Positions 1 to 6,479 of a stretch of 64,000 bases of DNA are shown here, one piece after another. Where the stretch lies: NCBI RefSeq assembly GCF_900116375.1, contig NZ_UETB01000008.1, positions 99,088-163,087 on the forward strand, in the 5' to 3' direction. The position numbers and the translations under genes are program-made. Below the pieces are notes generated by a model, which saw only the letters and a program-made list of their open reading frames with translations, ran no database searches and was not told the origin of the DNA. This stretch comes from Georgenia satyanarayanai (GTDB taxonomy: Bacteria > Actinomycetota > Actinomycetes > Actinomycetales > Actinomycetaceae). How positions within the stretch are numbered: the first letter of the stretch is position 1; every line of letters begins with the position of its first letter.

Positions 1-705
1 GACCTCGTAGTGGCGCTGGGTGAAGTAGGAGACCTCGTTGTTCTCGGCCGCGTCGACGACGCCGGACTGCAGACCCGTGTAGAGCTCGCCGTACGCCATC
101 GGGGTGCCGGCGCCGCCGAGGGCCTCGGCCATCGCGATGTGCAGCTCGGACTCCTGGACGCGGAGCTTCTGGCCGGCGAGGTCCGCCGGGGTCTCGATCG
201 GGGCGCTGCTGTACACGGAGCGGGCACCCTGGGTGAAGCCGCCGAGGACGGTGATGTTGTTCGACTCCTCCAGCGAGCTGTAGAGGTCACCGGTGATCTC
301 GGGGTCGTGGATGACGCTCATCTGGTGGTCGACGTCGTCGAAGACGCGGGGGAGGTTGAAGACGACGAAGTCCTCGTTGAGGTTCTCCAGCTGGGTGCCG
401 GAGACGATGGCCATGTCCACCGAGCCGTCGGAGACGAGCTGGAGGGCCTCGGCCTGGGCGCCGAGCGTCTCGTTGGGGAAGACGTCGATGTCCCAGCCGC
501 CCGTGTTCTCCTCGAGGTAGCTCCCGAAGCTGTCGAGCGCGATGTAGGAGGGGTGCTCCTCGGTCTGGTTGAGTGCCAGGCGCATGCTCTGGCCCTCGCC
601 GCCACCGGCGGACTCGCCGCCCTCGTCGCTCCCGCCGCAGGCGGCGAGGAGCAGGGTCGCAGCAGTCGCTCCGGCGATGACCACGGTGTTCTTCCGGTGC
701 CTCAT
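1..705 (-). CDS. dctP: TRAP transporter solute receptor DctP, first copy (3' part off left edge)
   Basis: Extracytoplasmic receptor of a tripartite ATP-independent (TRAP) transporter. Only the first 235 residues are present; the frame is still open at the left edge. The ATG at 705 opens a lipoprotein signal ending LLLAAC (Cys23). The rest is a DctP fold with the stretches LNQTEEHPSY, ETLGAQAEA and AENNEVSY. It is nearly co-linear with the neighbouring gene at 937-1956, so the two are tandem paralogues. The membrane subunits DctQ and DctM are not in the window and may follow beyond the left edge. Its upstream gap (706-936) carries tandem GTTGCC half-sites. The setting beside uronate genes makes a hexuronate or glucuronide the likely ligand; that is inference. 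Confidence 0.9.
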   Translation of the reverse strand, partial: MRHRKNTVVIAGATAATLLLAACGGSDEGGESAGGGEGQSMRLALNQTEEHPSYIALDSFGSYLEENTGGWDIDVFPNETLGAQAEALQLVSDGSVDMAIVSGTQLENLNEDFVVFNLPRVFDDVDHQMSVIHDPEITGDLYSSLEESNNITVLGGFTQGARSVYSSAPIETPADLAGQKLRVQESELHIAMAEALGGAGTPMAYGELYTGLQSGVVDAAENNEVSYFTQRHYEV

Positions 706-888
706 GGCGTGTTCCGTCCTTCGGTCTGAGTGACCTCGTCGTCCGGCGCTGCGCAGTGCAGTGTGGGGGAGGGGTCCAGCCTCTGGGCTGGGCGGCGCTG
801 CCGTGCCTCGTCGTGAGGCGTGCCGGCCGACGGGGGGTCCCGTTCGGGTGGCCTCATTCACTCAGGTCGGGGCCTCGGGCACGCAGCG

Positions 889-904
889 GTTGCCACCAGT
901 TGCC
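889..904. promoter_or_regulatory. Candidate LacI-family half-sites upstream of dctP (first copy)
   Basis: Two GTTGCC hexamers (889-894 and 899-904) are spaced exactly 10 bp apart, about 185 bp ahead of the first dctP start. The same hexamer recurs before the other units of the uronate locus. The tandem spacing matches that before larE and the GH3 gene. Confidence 0.5.
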
Positions 905-936
905 GTCCGTGACCCCGCCGTGACAGGCCCGCCTCC

Positions 937-1956
937 TCAGTCCGCTGACTCGGCCGACGCAGCCCGTGCCGCGTCGTAGATCGCCCACTGCTCGTCGGTG
1001 GTGAGGAAGCGGTCGGCCAGCGGCTCGAGCGCCTCGAAGAAGACCTCGTCGTCGACGTCGTGGAAGGTCGCGCCCCCCGCCTCAGCGGTGGCGACGGCGT
1101 CCTGGGTGGCCTGCAGCCACAGCTCGACGTGCTCGGCGCGGGCCAGCTCCCAGCCCTCGTCGAAGACCGCCCTGTCCTCCTCGGTCATCGAGGCGAGCAT
1201 GTCGGTGTTGATGATCATGTAGTCCAGGCCCACGAGGTGGTTGGTGGAGCTCCAGTGCGGCGCCACCTCGAAGTGCCGTTGCGAGGCGTAGGAGACCTCG
1301 TTGTTCTCCGCGGCGTCCACGACGCCGGACTGCAGGCCCGTGTACAGCTCCCCGTAGGCCATCGGGGTGGCGGAGGCGCCCAGTGCCTGCGCCATGGCGA
1401 CGTTGAGCTCGGACTCCTGCACCCGCAGCTTCTGGCCGGCGAGGTCCGCGGGCGTCTCGACGGGCCCGTAGGTCGTGTAGACACTGCGTGAGCCCTGCGT
1501 GAAGCCGCCGAGCACGGTGACGTTGTTCGTCTCCTCCAGCGAGGTGTACAGGTCCCCGACGATGGCGGGGTCGTGGACCACACGCATCTGGTGGTCGATG
1601 TCGTCGAAGGTCGTCGGCAGGTTGAGGGCGATGAAGTCCCGGTTGAGGTTCTCCAGCTGCGGGCCGGAGACGATCGCCATCTCCACCGAGCCGTCGGAGA
1701 CGAGCTGCATCGCCTCGGCCTGGGCGCCGAGGGTCTCGTTGGCGTAGACGTCGATGCTCCAGCGTCCGTCGGTCTGCTCCTCCAGGTGGTCGCCCCAGGC
1801 GGTGAGCGCGATGTAGGAGGGGTGGGACTCGGTCTGGTTCAGGGCGAGGTGCAGGACGTCGCCCTCGTTGGTGCCCGGCTCGAGCGAGGGGCTGCAGGCC
1901 GCGAGGGCCGTCAGCACCAGGCCGGCGGCGGCAGCGGTGGTGAGTCGTCGGGACAT
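937..1956 (-). CDS. dctP: TRAP transporter solute receptor DctP, second copy
   Basis: Complete 339-residue TRAP receptor. The N-terminus is a lipoprotein signal (LTALAAC, Cys21), followed by the DctP domain to the C-terminus. It shares long blocks with the first copy, for example LAGQKLRVQESEL and PMAYGELYTGLQSG, so the pair arose by tandem duplication. It lies 71 bp downstream of larB on the same strand and is probably cotranscribed with larE-larB. The usual length of the family is 320-350, so it is not truncated. Whether the copies bind different uronates cannot be decided from sequence. The GC-rich gap behind it leaves room for separate regulation of the first copy. Confidence 0.92.
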   Translation of the reverse strand: MSRRLTTAAAAGLVLTALAACSPSLEPGTNEGDVLHLALNQTESHPSYIALTAWGDHLEEQTDGRWSIDVYANETLGAQAEAMQLVSDGSVEMAIVSGPQLENLNRDFIALNLPTTFDDIDHQMRVVHDPAIVGDLYTSLEETNNVTVLGGFTQGSRSVYTTYGPVETPADLAGQKLRVQESELNVAMAQALGASATPMAYGELYTGLQSGVVDAAENNEVSYASQRHFEVAPHWSSTNHLVGLDYMIINTDMLASMTEEDRAVFDEGWELARAEHVELWLQATQDAVATAEAGGATFHDVDDEVFFEALEPLADRFLTTDEQWAIYDAARAASAESAD

Positions 1957-2027
1957 TCCGTGTCTCCCCCTCGGGCACAGGCCCGTTCATCGTCGATTCT
2001 CGCCCATCGGCGTCGTTCGTGCGCCCC

Positions 2028-2705
2028 TCAGGAGGAGGCGATCTGGGCGGCCAGGTGGCCACCGCCGTAGCCGTTGTCGATGTTGACGACGGCGACCCCG
2101 GGGGCGCAGGCGTTGAGCATCGACAGCAGCGGTGCGACGCCACCGAAGGCGGCGCCGTAGCCGACGGAGGTCGGCACGGCCACGACCGGTGCGCTCACCA
2201 GTCCGGCGACGACGCTCGGCAGGGCGCCGTCCATCCCCGCGGCGACGACGACGACGCGTGCCGAGCGGAGGAGGTCGAGGTGCCCGAGCACCCGGTGCAG
2301 GCCGGCCACGCCGACGTCGACGACGAGCTGGGTCCGCCGGCCGAGGTAGCGGGCGGTGAGCTCGGCCTCGCGGGCCACGGGCAGGTCGGAGGTGCCGGCA
2401 CTGACGACGACGACGAGGCCACCGGTGGGCTCCGGCGCCGCGGCAGGCCAGGCCACCACCCGGGCGACCGGGTCGTGGTGCGCGTCGGACAGTGCGGCGA
2501 GGACGGCGGCCGCCTGCTCGGGCGTCGCGCGGGTGAACAGGGTGGGCGTACCGGCCGCCGCGACCTCGGCGGCGATGAGTGCGACCTGCTCGACGCTCTT
2601 GGGCTCGCAGAGCACGGCCTCGGGGTAGCCGCGCCGGGCGGCGCGGTCGTGGTCGAGGTGGGCGATGCGGGCCAGCTCGGGGCCCGGCTCCCAACCCTCA
2701 GCCAC
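2028..2705 (-). CDS. larB: Nickel-pincer cofactor biosynthesis protein LarB
   Basis: LarB carboxylates and hydrolyses nicotinic acid adenine dinucleotide to pyridinium-3,5-biscarboxylic acid mononucleotide, the first step to the nickel-pincer nucleotide (NPN) cofactor of LarA-type enzymes. The 225-residue protein has the typical VDVGVAGLHRV block near residue 135 and the PurE-like C-terminal half with AAGMDGALPSVVAGL and VVNIDNGYGGG. The start at 2705 overlaps the end of larE by 8 bp, showing translational coupling. It is cytoplasmic. The cofactor's only known use is in LarA-superfamily racemases/epimerases, and such a gene lies at 9605-10921, so the two belong together. LarC, the nickel insertase, is not in the window. 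Confidence 0.93.
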   Translation of the reverse strand: MAEGWEPGPELARIAHLDHDRAARRGYPEAVLCEPKSVEQVALIAAEVAAAGTPTLFTRATPEQAAAVLAALSDAHHDPVARVVAWPAAAPEPTGGLVVVVSAGTSDLPVAREAELTARYLGRRTQLVVDVGVAGLHRVLGHLDLLRSARVVVVAAGMDGALPSVVAGLVSAPVVAVPTSVGYGAAFGGVAPLLSMLNACAPGVAVVNIDNGYGGGHLAAQIASS

Positions 2706-3552
2706 GGACGGAGACCAGCGGCAGGGTGAAGGCCCCGGACTGGATGCCGCGCAGGTCGAGGGCGGCGAAGCGGAAGCCGGCGTCGCGCACGGCGCCGTCC
2801 ACCTCCTCGCGCCGCTGGACGGCGGTGAGGAGCTCCTCGGGCAGCAGCTCGATCCGGGCGACGTCGCCGTGGTGGCGCACGCGGCAGTCGGTGAAGCCGA
2901 GACGGCGCAGGGCTGCCTCCGCGCGGTCCACCTGACGCAGCTTGTCCGGGGTGACCTCCTCGAAGTGCGGGATGCGCGAGGCCAGGCACGGTGCGGCGGG
3001 CTTGTCGGCGACCGGCAGGGCGAGGGCCCTGGCCACCTCCCGGACCATCGCCTTGGTCATCCCGGCCTCGGCCATCGGGCGCAGCACGCGGTGGTCGGTC
3101 GCGGCGCGTGAGCCGGGGCGGTCGGGCCGCTTGGCGTCGTCGGCGTTCTCGCCGTAGGCGACGGCCGCGAGACCGAGCTCGGCGACGAGCTCGTCGGAGA
3201 TCCGGGTGAACAGCTCGTCCTTGCAGTGGAAGCAGCGGTCCGGCCCGTTGGCGCGGTAGGCCGCCGACTGCCCCTCGTGGGTCTCGATCTCGACGACGCG
3301 CGCCCCGATGACGGCGGCGGTCTCGTGGGCCCGCGCGCGCTCGTCCGTCGCGAGGCTGGGGGAGACACCGAGCACGGCGACGACGTTGCCCGCCCCGAGG
3401 GTGCGCACGGCGAGGGCGAGGAGGGTGGCGGAGTCGACCCCGCCGGAGTAGGCCACGCCCAGCGGTGCGTGGCCGGCGAGCATCTCGGCGACCGTTGCCG
3501 CGGCCTGCGCCGCCGGCCCGGTCAGGCCCGGTACCGCCGTCGTCGTCGTCAT
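2698..3552 (-). CDS. larE: Sulfur transferase LarE for nickel-pincer cofactor
   Basis: LarE adenylates the biscarboxylic mononucleotide made by LarB and transfers sulfur to it, giving the bis-thiocarboxylic acid that binds nickel. The 284-residue protein has the PP-loop SGGVDS at residues 36-41. Three cysteines stand out: C107 and C110 in RCFHCK, and C189 in PCLASR. C189 is where the sacrificial cysteine of the lactobacillus enzyme falls. Some LarE homologues are reported to use three cysteines to hold a [4Fe-4S] cluster as sulfur carrier; this protein has the residues for that, but it is inference. It is the first gene of larE-larB-dctP, divergent from lacI, with a perfect operator palindrome 56 bp upstream of its start. 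Confidence 0.94.
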   Translation of the reverse strand: MTTTTAVPGLTGPAAQAAATVAEMLAGHAPLGVAYSGGVDSATLLALAVRTLGAGNVVAVLGVSPSLATDERARAHETAAVIGARVVEIETHEGQSAAYRANGPDRCFHCKDELFTRISDELVAELGLAAVAYGENADDAKRPDRPGSRAATDHRVLRPMAEAGMTKAMVREVARALALPVADKPAAPCLASRIPHFEEVTPDKLRQVDRAEAALRRLGFTDCRVRHHGDVARIELLPEELLTAVQRREEVDGAVRDAGFRFAALDLRGIQSGAFTLPLVSVRG

Positions 3553-3607
3553 GGAGCTGCTCCTTCGTGCAACGTGGGCTGTCAGTGTGGACAGGCCGGG
3601 CAGCGCC

Positions 3608-3633
3608 GTGGCAACTCGTTGCCACTGGTTGCC
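3608..3633. promoter_or_regulatory. LacI operator in the larE/lacI divergent promoter region
   Basis: Perfect palindrome GTGGCAACTCGTTGCCAC (3608-3625), followed by another GTTGCC at 3628-3633, 10 bp after the previous copy. It lies midway in the 104-bp gap between divergent larE (start 3552) and lacI (start 3657), where a LacI-family protein would be expected to control both and itself. This is the best-formed copy of a motif repeated through the locus. Confidence 0.72.
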
Positions 3634-3656
3634 CTGTGACCTTACCGTTGGCCGCT

Positions 3657-4688
3657 ATGGACAGCGAGGGAGGCGGCGACACCGGTCGTGCGCCGACGAT
3701 CTACGACGTCGCGAAGGCGGCCGGGGTGGCGCCGTCGACGGTGTCGCGGGCCCTGGCCCGGCCCGGGCGCGTGAGCGCGGCGACGGCGGAGAAGGTCCGC
3801 GCCGCGGCTGCCGCGCTCGGGTACCGGCGCTCGTCGGTGGCCCCCGTGCTCAGCACGGTCAACACGCGGATGCTCGCCATGGTCGTCGCGGACATCGGCA
3901 ACCCGCTCTTCGTCGACGTCATCCGGGGCGCGTCCGCCGCCGCGGAGGCGGCCGGCTACACGATGTTGCTCTTCGACGCCCAGGAGTCCTACCTCCGGGA
4001 GCGGGACGCCGCCTCGACGTTCCTCGGCGCCGTCGACGGGCTCGTCCTCACCAGCCCGCGGCTGTCCGACTCCGGCATCCGAGCCATCGCCAAGCAGCGG
4101 CCGGTCATCGTCCTCAACCGCGTCGTCAGCGGGCTGCCGAGCGTGCTCACCGACGGGGCGCGCGGGGTGCGCCGCGCGGCCGAGCACCTCGGGCAGCTCG
4201 GGCACCGGGAGATCACCTACGTCGCGGGTCCCGAGGCGTCGTGGGCCGACGGCGTGCGGTGGCGCGGGCTGGAGGAGGCCGGCCTGGAGCTGGAGCTGCG
4301 GGTCCGCCGCATCGGTCCCAACTCCCCGACCGTCGAGGGCGGGGCCAAGGCGGCCCGGCGGTGGGCGCAGAACCCGAGCACCGCCGTCGTCGCCTTCAAC
4401 GACGTCATGGCCGTCGGCTTCGTCCGTGGCCTGCGCGCCCTGGGGGTGTCGGTGCCCTCCGACGTGAGCGTCGTCGGCTTCGACAACAGCCGCACCGGTG
4501 CGCTCACCGTCCCCGCGCTCACCTCCGTCGCCTCGCCGCTGTCCCTCCAGGGCGCCACGGCGGTGCGCAACCTCATCGCGATCATCGGTGGGGCACGGTC
4601 GAGCGAGCAGCCCGTCGTGCTGCCGGTCAAGCTCGTTGCACGGGACTCCACCGCCCGGGTGGGCAGGGGCCGGCTGATGCGGTCCTGA
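3657..4688 (+). CDS. LacI-family transcriptional regulator of the uronate locus
   Basis: DNA-binding repressor of 343 residues. The LacI helix-turn-helix is at the N-terminus (TIYDVAKAAGVAPSTVSRAL, about residues 13-32), then the hinge, then a periplasmic-binding-protein-like sensor domain ending near residue 335. The ATG at 3657 is chosen because it places the helix-turn-helix at the very start, as in the family, although the frame is open further upstream. Effector unknown; the neighbours suggest a uronate, mannonate, gluconate or 6-phosphogluconate. The palindrome at 3608-3625 and related half-sites before gnd, the GH3 gene, larA/uxaC and dctP are its probable operators. Its stop lies 96 bp before gnd. 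Confidence 0.93.
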   Translation: MDSEGGGDTGRAPTIYDVAKAAGVAPSTVSRALARPGRVSAATAEKVRAAAAALGYRRSSVAPVLSTVNTRMLAMVVADIGNPLFVDVIRGASAAAEAAGYTMLLFDAQESYLRERDAASTFLGAVDGLVLTSPRLSDSGIRAIAKQRPVIVLNRVVSGLPSVLTDGARGVRRAAEHLGQLGHREITYVAGPEASWADGVRWRGLEEAGLELELRVRRIGPNSPTVEGGAKAARRWAQNPSTAVVAFNDVMAVGFVRGLRALGVSVPSDVSVVGFDNSRTGALTVPALTSVASPLSLQGATAVRNLIAIIGGARSSEQPVVLPVKLVARDSTARVGRGRLMRS

Positions 4689-4691
4689 GGC

Positions 4692-4709
4692 GTGGCAACT
4701 CGTGGACAC
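4692..4709. promoter_or_regulatory. Degenerate LacI operator upstream of gnd
   Basis: GTGGCAACTCGTGGACAC matches the palindrome before larE at 16 of 18 positions, with the right half-site damaged. It sits between the lacI stop (4688) and the gnd start (4785), so gnd can have its own regulated promoter. Confidence 0.55.
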
Positions 4710-4784
4710 CACTGCGGGCGGGCGCGGGCCTGCCGCCATACTGGGGGCCGTAGCCTCACAAGCCGCCGACGAAAGGACCAGCAC

Positions 4785-6236
4785 GTGACTGACAACAAGG
4801 CGACTGCCTCCGCGCAGATCGGAGTCATCGGACTCGCCGTCATGGGCAGCAACCTCGCCCGCAACCTGGCACGTCACGGCTACACCGTGGCCCTGTACAA
4901 CCGCACCTTCGCCAAGACCGAGGAGCTCGTCTCGGCCTACGGCGACGAGGGTACCTTCGTCGCGTCGCAGGAGCTGGCGGACTTCGTCGCCAGCCTCGAG
5001 CGCCCGCGCAAGATGATCATCATGGTCAAGGCCGGGGGCCCGACCGACGCCGTCATCGAGTCCCTCATCCCGCTCCTGGAGGAGGGGGACATCATCGTGG
5101 ACGGCGGCAACGCCCACTACGAGGACACCCGCCGCCGGGAGGCCTACCTCCGCGACAAGGGCCTGCACTTCGTCGGCGCCGGCATCTCCGGCGGCGAGGA
5201 GGGCGCGCTCAACGGCCCGAGCATCATGCCCGGTGGTCCGGCCGAGTCCTACGTGACCCTCGGCCCGATCCTCGAGGACATCTCCGCCAAGGTCGACGGC
5301 GAGCCGTGCTGCACCCACATCGGCCCCGACGGCGCGGGCCACTTCGTCAAGATGGTGCACAACGGCATCGAGTACGCCGACATGCAGTTCATCGCCGAGG
5401 CCTACGACATCCTGCGTGCTGCCGGCCTCGAGGCCGGCGAGCTCGCCGAGGTCTTCACCGAGTGGAACACCGGGGACCTGGACTCCTACCTCATCGAGAT
5501 CACCGCCGAGGTGCTGCGCCACGTCGACGCCGAGACGGGCAAGCCGTTCGTCGACGTCGTCGCCGACGCCGCCGCCCAGAAGGGCACCGGGCAGTGGACC
5601 GTGCAGATCGCGCTCCAGCTCGGGGTGCCGGTCAACACGATCGCCGAGTCCGTCTTCGCCCGGTCCACCTCGGGCCACATCGCGCTGCGTGAGGCCTCCC
5701 GCGCCGCCCTGCAGGGTCCCGCCCGCGCCGCCGTCGACGCCGCCGACCGCGCCGCGCTCGTGGAGAACGTCCGCCAGGCGCTGTGGGCCTCGAAGGTCGT
5801 CGCCTACGCCCAGGGCCTGGACCAGATCCGCACCGCCTCCGAGGAGTTCGGCTGGGACATCGACATCGCGGGCGTGGCGAAGATCTGGCGGGCCGGCTGC
5901 ATCATCCGGGCGCGCCTCCTCGAGCGGATCCGCTCCGAGTACGCCGCCCACAACCTCACCACCCTGCTCGAGGCGCCCTCCGTGGCCGCCGGGCTCGAGT
6001 CGAGCCAGGACGGCTGGCGGGCCGCCGTCGCCCACGCCGTCGCCAATGGTGTGCCGGTGCCCGGGTTCTCCGCGGCGCTCGCGTACTACGACACCGTGCG
6101 GGCCGAGCGCCTGCCGGCGTCCCTCGTCCAGGGGCTGCGCGACTTCTTCGGCGCGCACACCTACAACCGCGTCGACCGCCCCGGTGTGTTCCACACCGAG
6201 TGGTCCGGCGACCGCAGCGAGAGCGACCAGGGCTAG
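4785..6236 (+). CDS. gnd: 6-phosphogluconate dehydrogenase, decarboxylating
   Basis: Oxidises and decarboxylates 6-phosphogluconate to ribulose 5-phosphate with NAD(P)+. The 483-residue length is that of the long, homodimeric enzyme. Seen: the nucleotide-binding GLAVMGSNLARNL at about residues 14-26, the substrate-binding stretch GHFVKMVHNGIEY, and the C-terminal FFGAHTYNR tail that reaches into the partner subunit. The GTG at 4785 is preferred: GAAAGGA lies at 4771-4777 and it starts directly before the Rossmann fold, whereas the upstream extension encodes the operator sequence. Between lacI and the GH3 gene it is a dedicated catabolic copy that would take 6-phosphogluconate from the gluconokinase at 13873-15393. 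A second, housekeeping gnd may exist elsewhere. Confidence 0.95.
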   Translation: MTDNKATASAQIGVIGLAVMGSNLARNLARHGYTVALYNRTFAKTEELVSAYGDEGTFVASQELADFVASLERPRKMIIMVKAGGPTDAVIESLIPLLEEGDIIVDGGNAHYEDTRRREAYLRDKGLHFVGAGISGGEEGALNGPSIMPGGPAESYVTLGPILEDISAKVDGEPCCTHIGPDGAGHFVKMVHNGIEYADMQFIAEAYDILRAAGLEAGELAEVFTEWNTGDLDSYLIEITAEVLRHVDAETGKPFVDVVADAAAQKGTGQWTVQIALQLGVPVNTIAESVFARSTSGHIALREASRAALQGPARAAVDAADRAALVENVRQALWASKVVAYAQGLDQIRTASEEFGWDIDIAGVAKIWRAGCIIRARLLERIRSEYAAHNLTTLLEAPSVAAGLESSQDGWRAAVAHAVANGVPVPGFSAALAYYDTVRAERLPASLVQGLRDFFGAHTYNRVDRPGVFHTEWSGDRSESDQG

Positions 6237-6252
6237 TCCCTCCCGCCTCCTC

Positions 6253-6286
6253 ACGGCCCCGTCGAGCACCCGCTCGGCGGGGCCGT
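6253..6286 (+). terminator. Hairpin terminator after gnd
   Basis: ACGGCCCCG (6253-6261) pairs with CGGGGCCGT (6278-6286), and an inner CGAG/CTCG extends the stem. It lies 16 bp after the gnd stop. There is no long T-run, as is common in high-GC actinobacteria. Confidence 0.65.
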
Positions 6287-6318
6287 CGGCGTTCCTCGGC
6301 CCGCTGGTCTGGACAGGC

Positions 6319-6334
6319 GGCAACATCCGGCAAC
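6319..6334. promoter_or_regulatory. Candidate LacI-family half-sites upstream of the GH3 gene
   Basis: Two GGCAAC hexamers (6319-6324 and 6329-6334), 10 bp apart, lie between the gnd terminator and the GH3 start at 6480. Same hexamer and spacing as before dctP and uxaC, which places the glycosidase in the same probable regulon. Confidence 0.5.
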
Positions 6335-6479
6335 TCCTCGTGAGGTGTCGGGGGCCACAGCCACGATCAGCCATGGCCGACGGGCGCGGGGACGCGCCGT
6401 CGCCGGCCGGCTCGCGCAGAGGCGCGACGCCCCGTCGATGACGACATCGTCAACGACGACGTACACATGAGGAGGAAGA

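Noticed and set aside
3642..6374. A 910-codon open frame on the minus strand opposite lacI and gnd
   Set aside because: It is antisense to two clear genes, lacks any motif and consists of Gly/Asp/Val/Arg-rich text caused by the GC-rich third positions of the real genes. The same holds for long frames opposite the GH3, PIG-L, LuxR and amidase genes.
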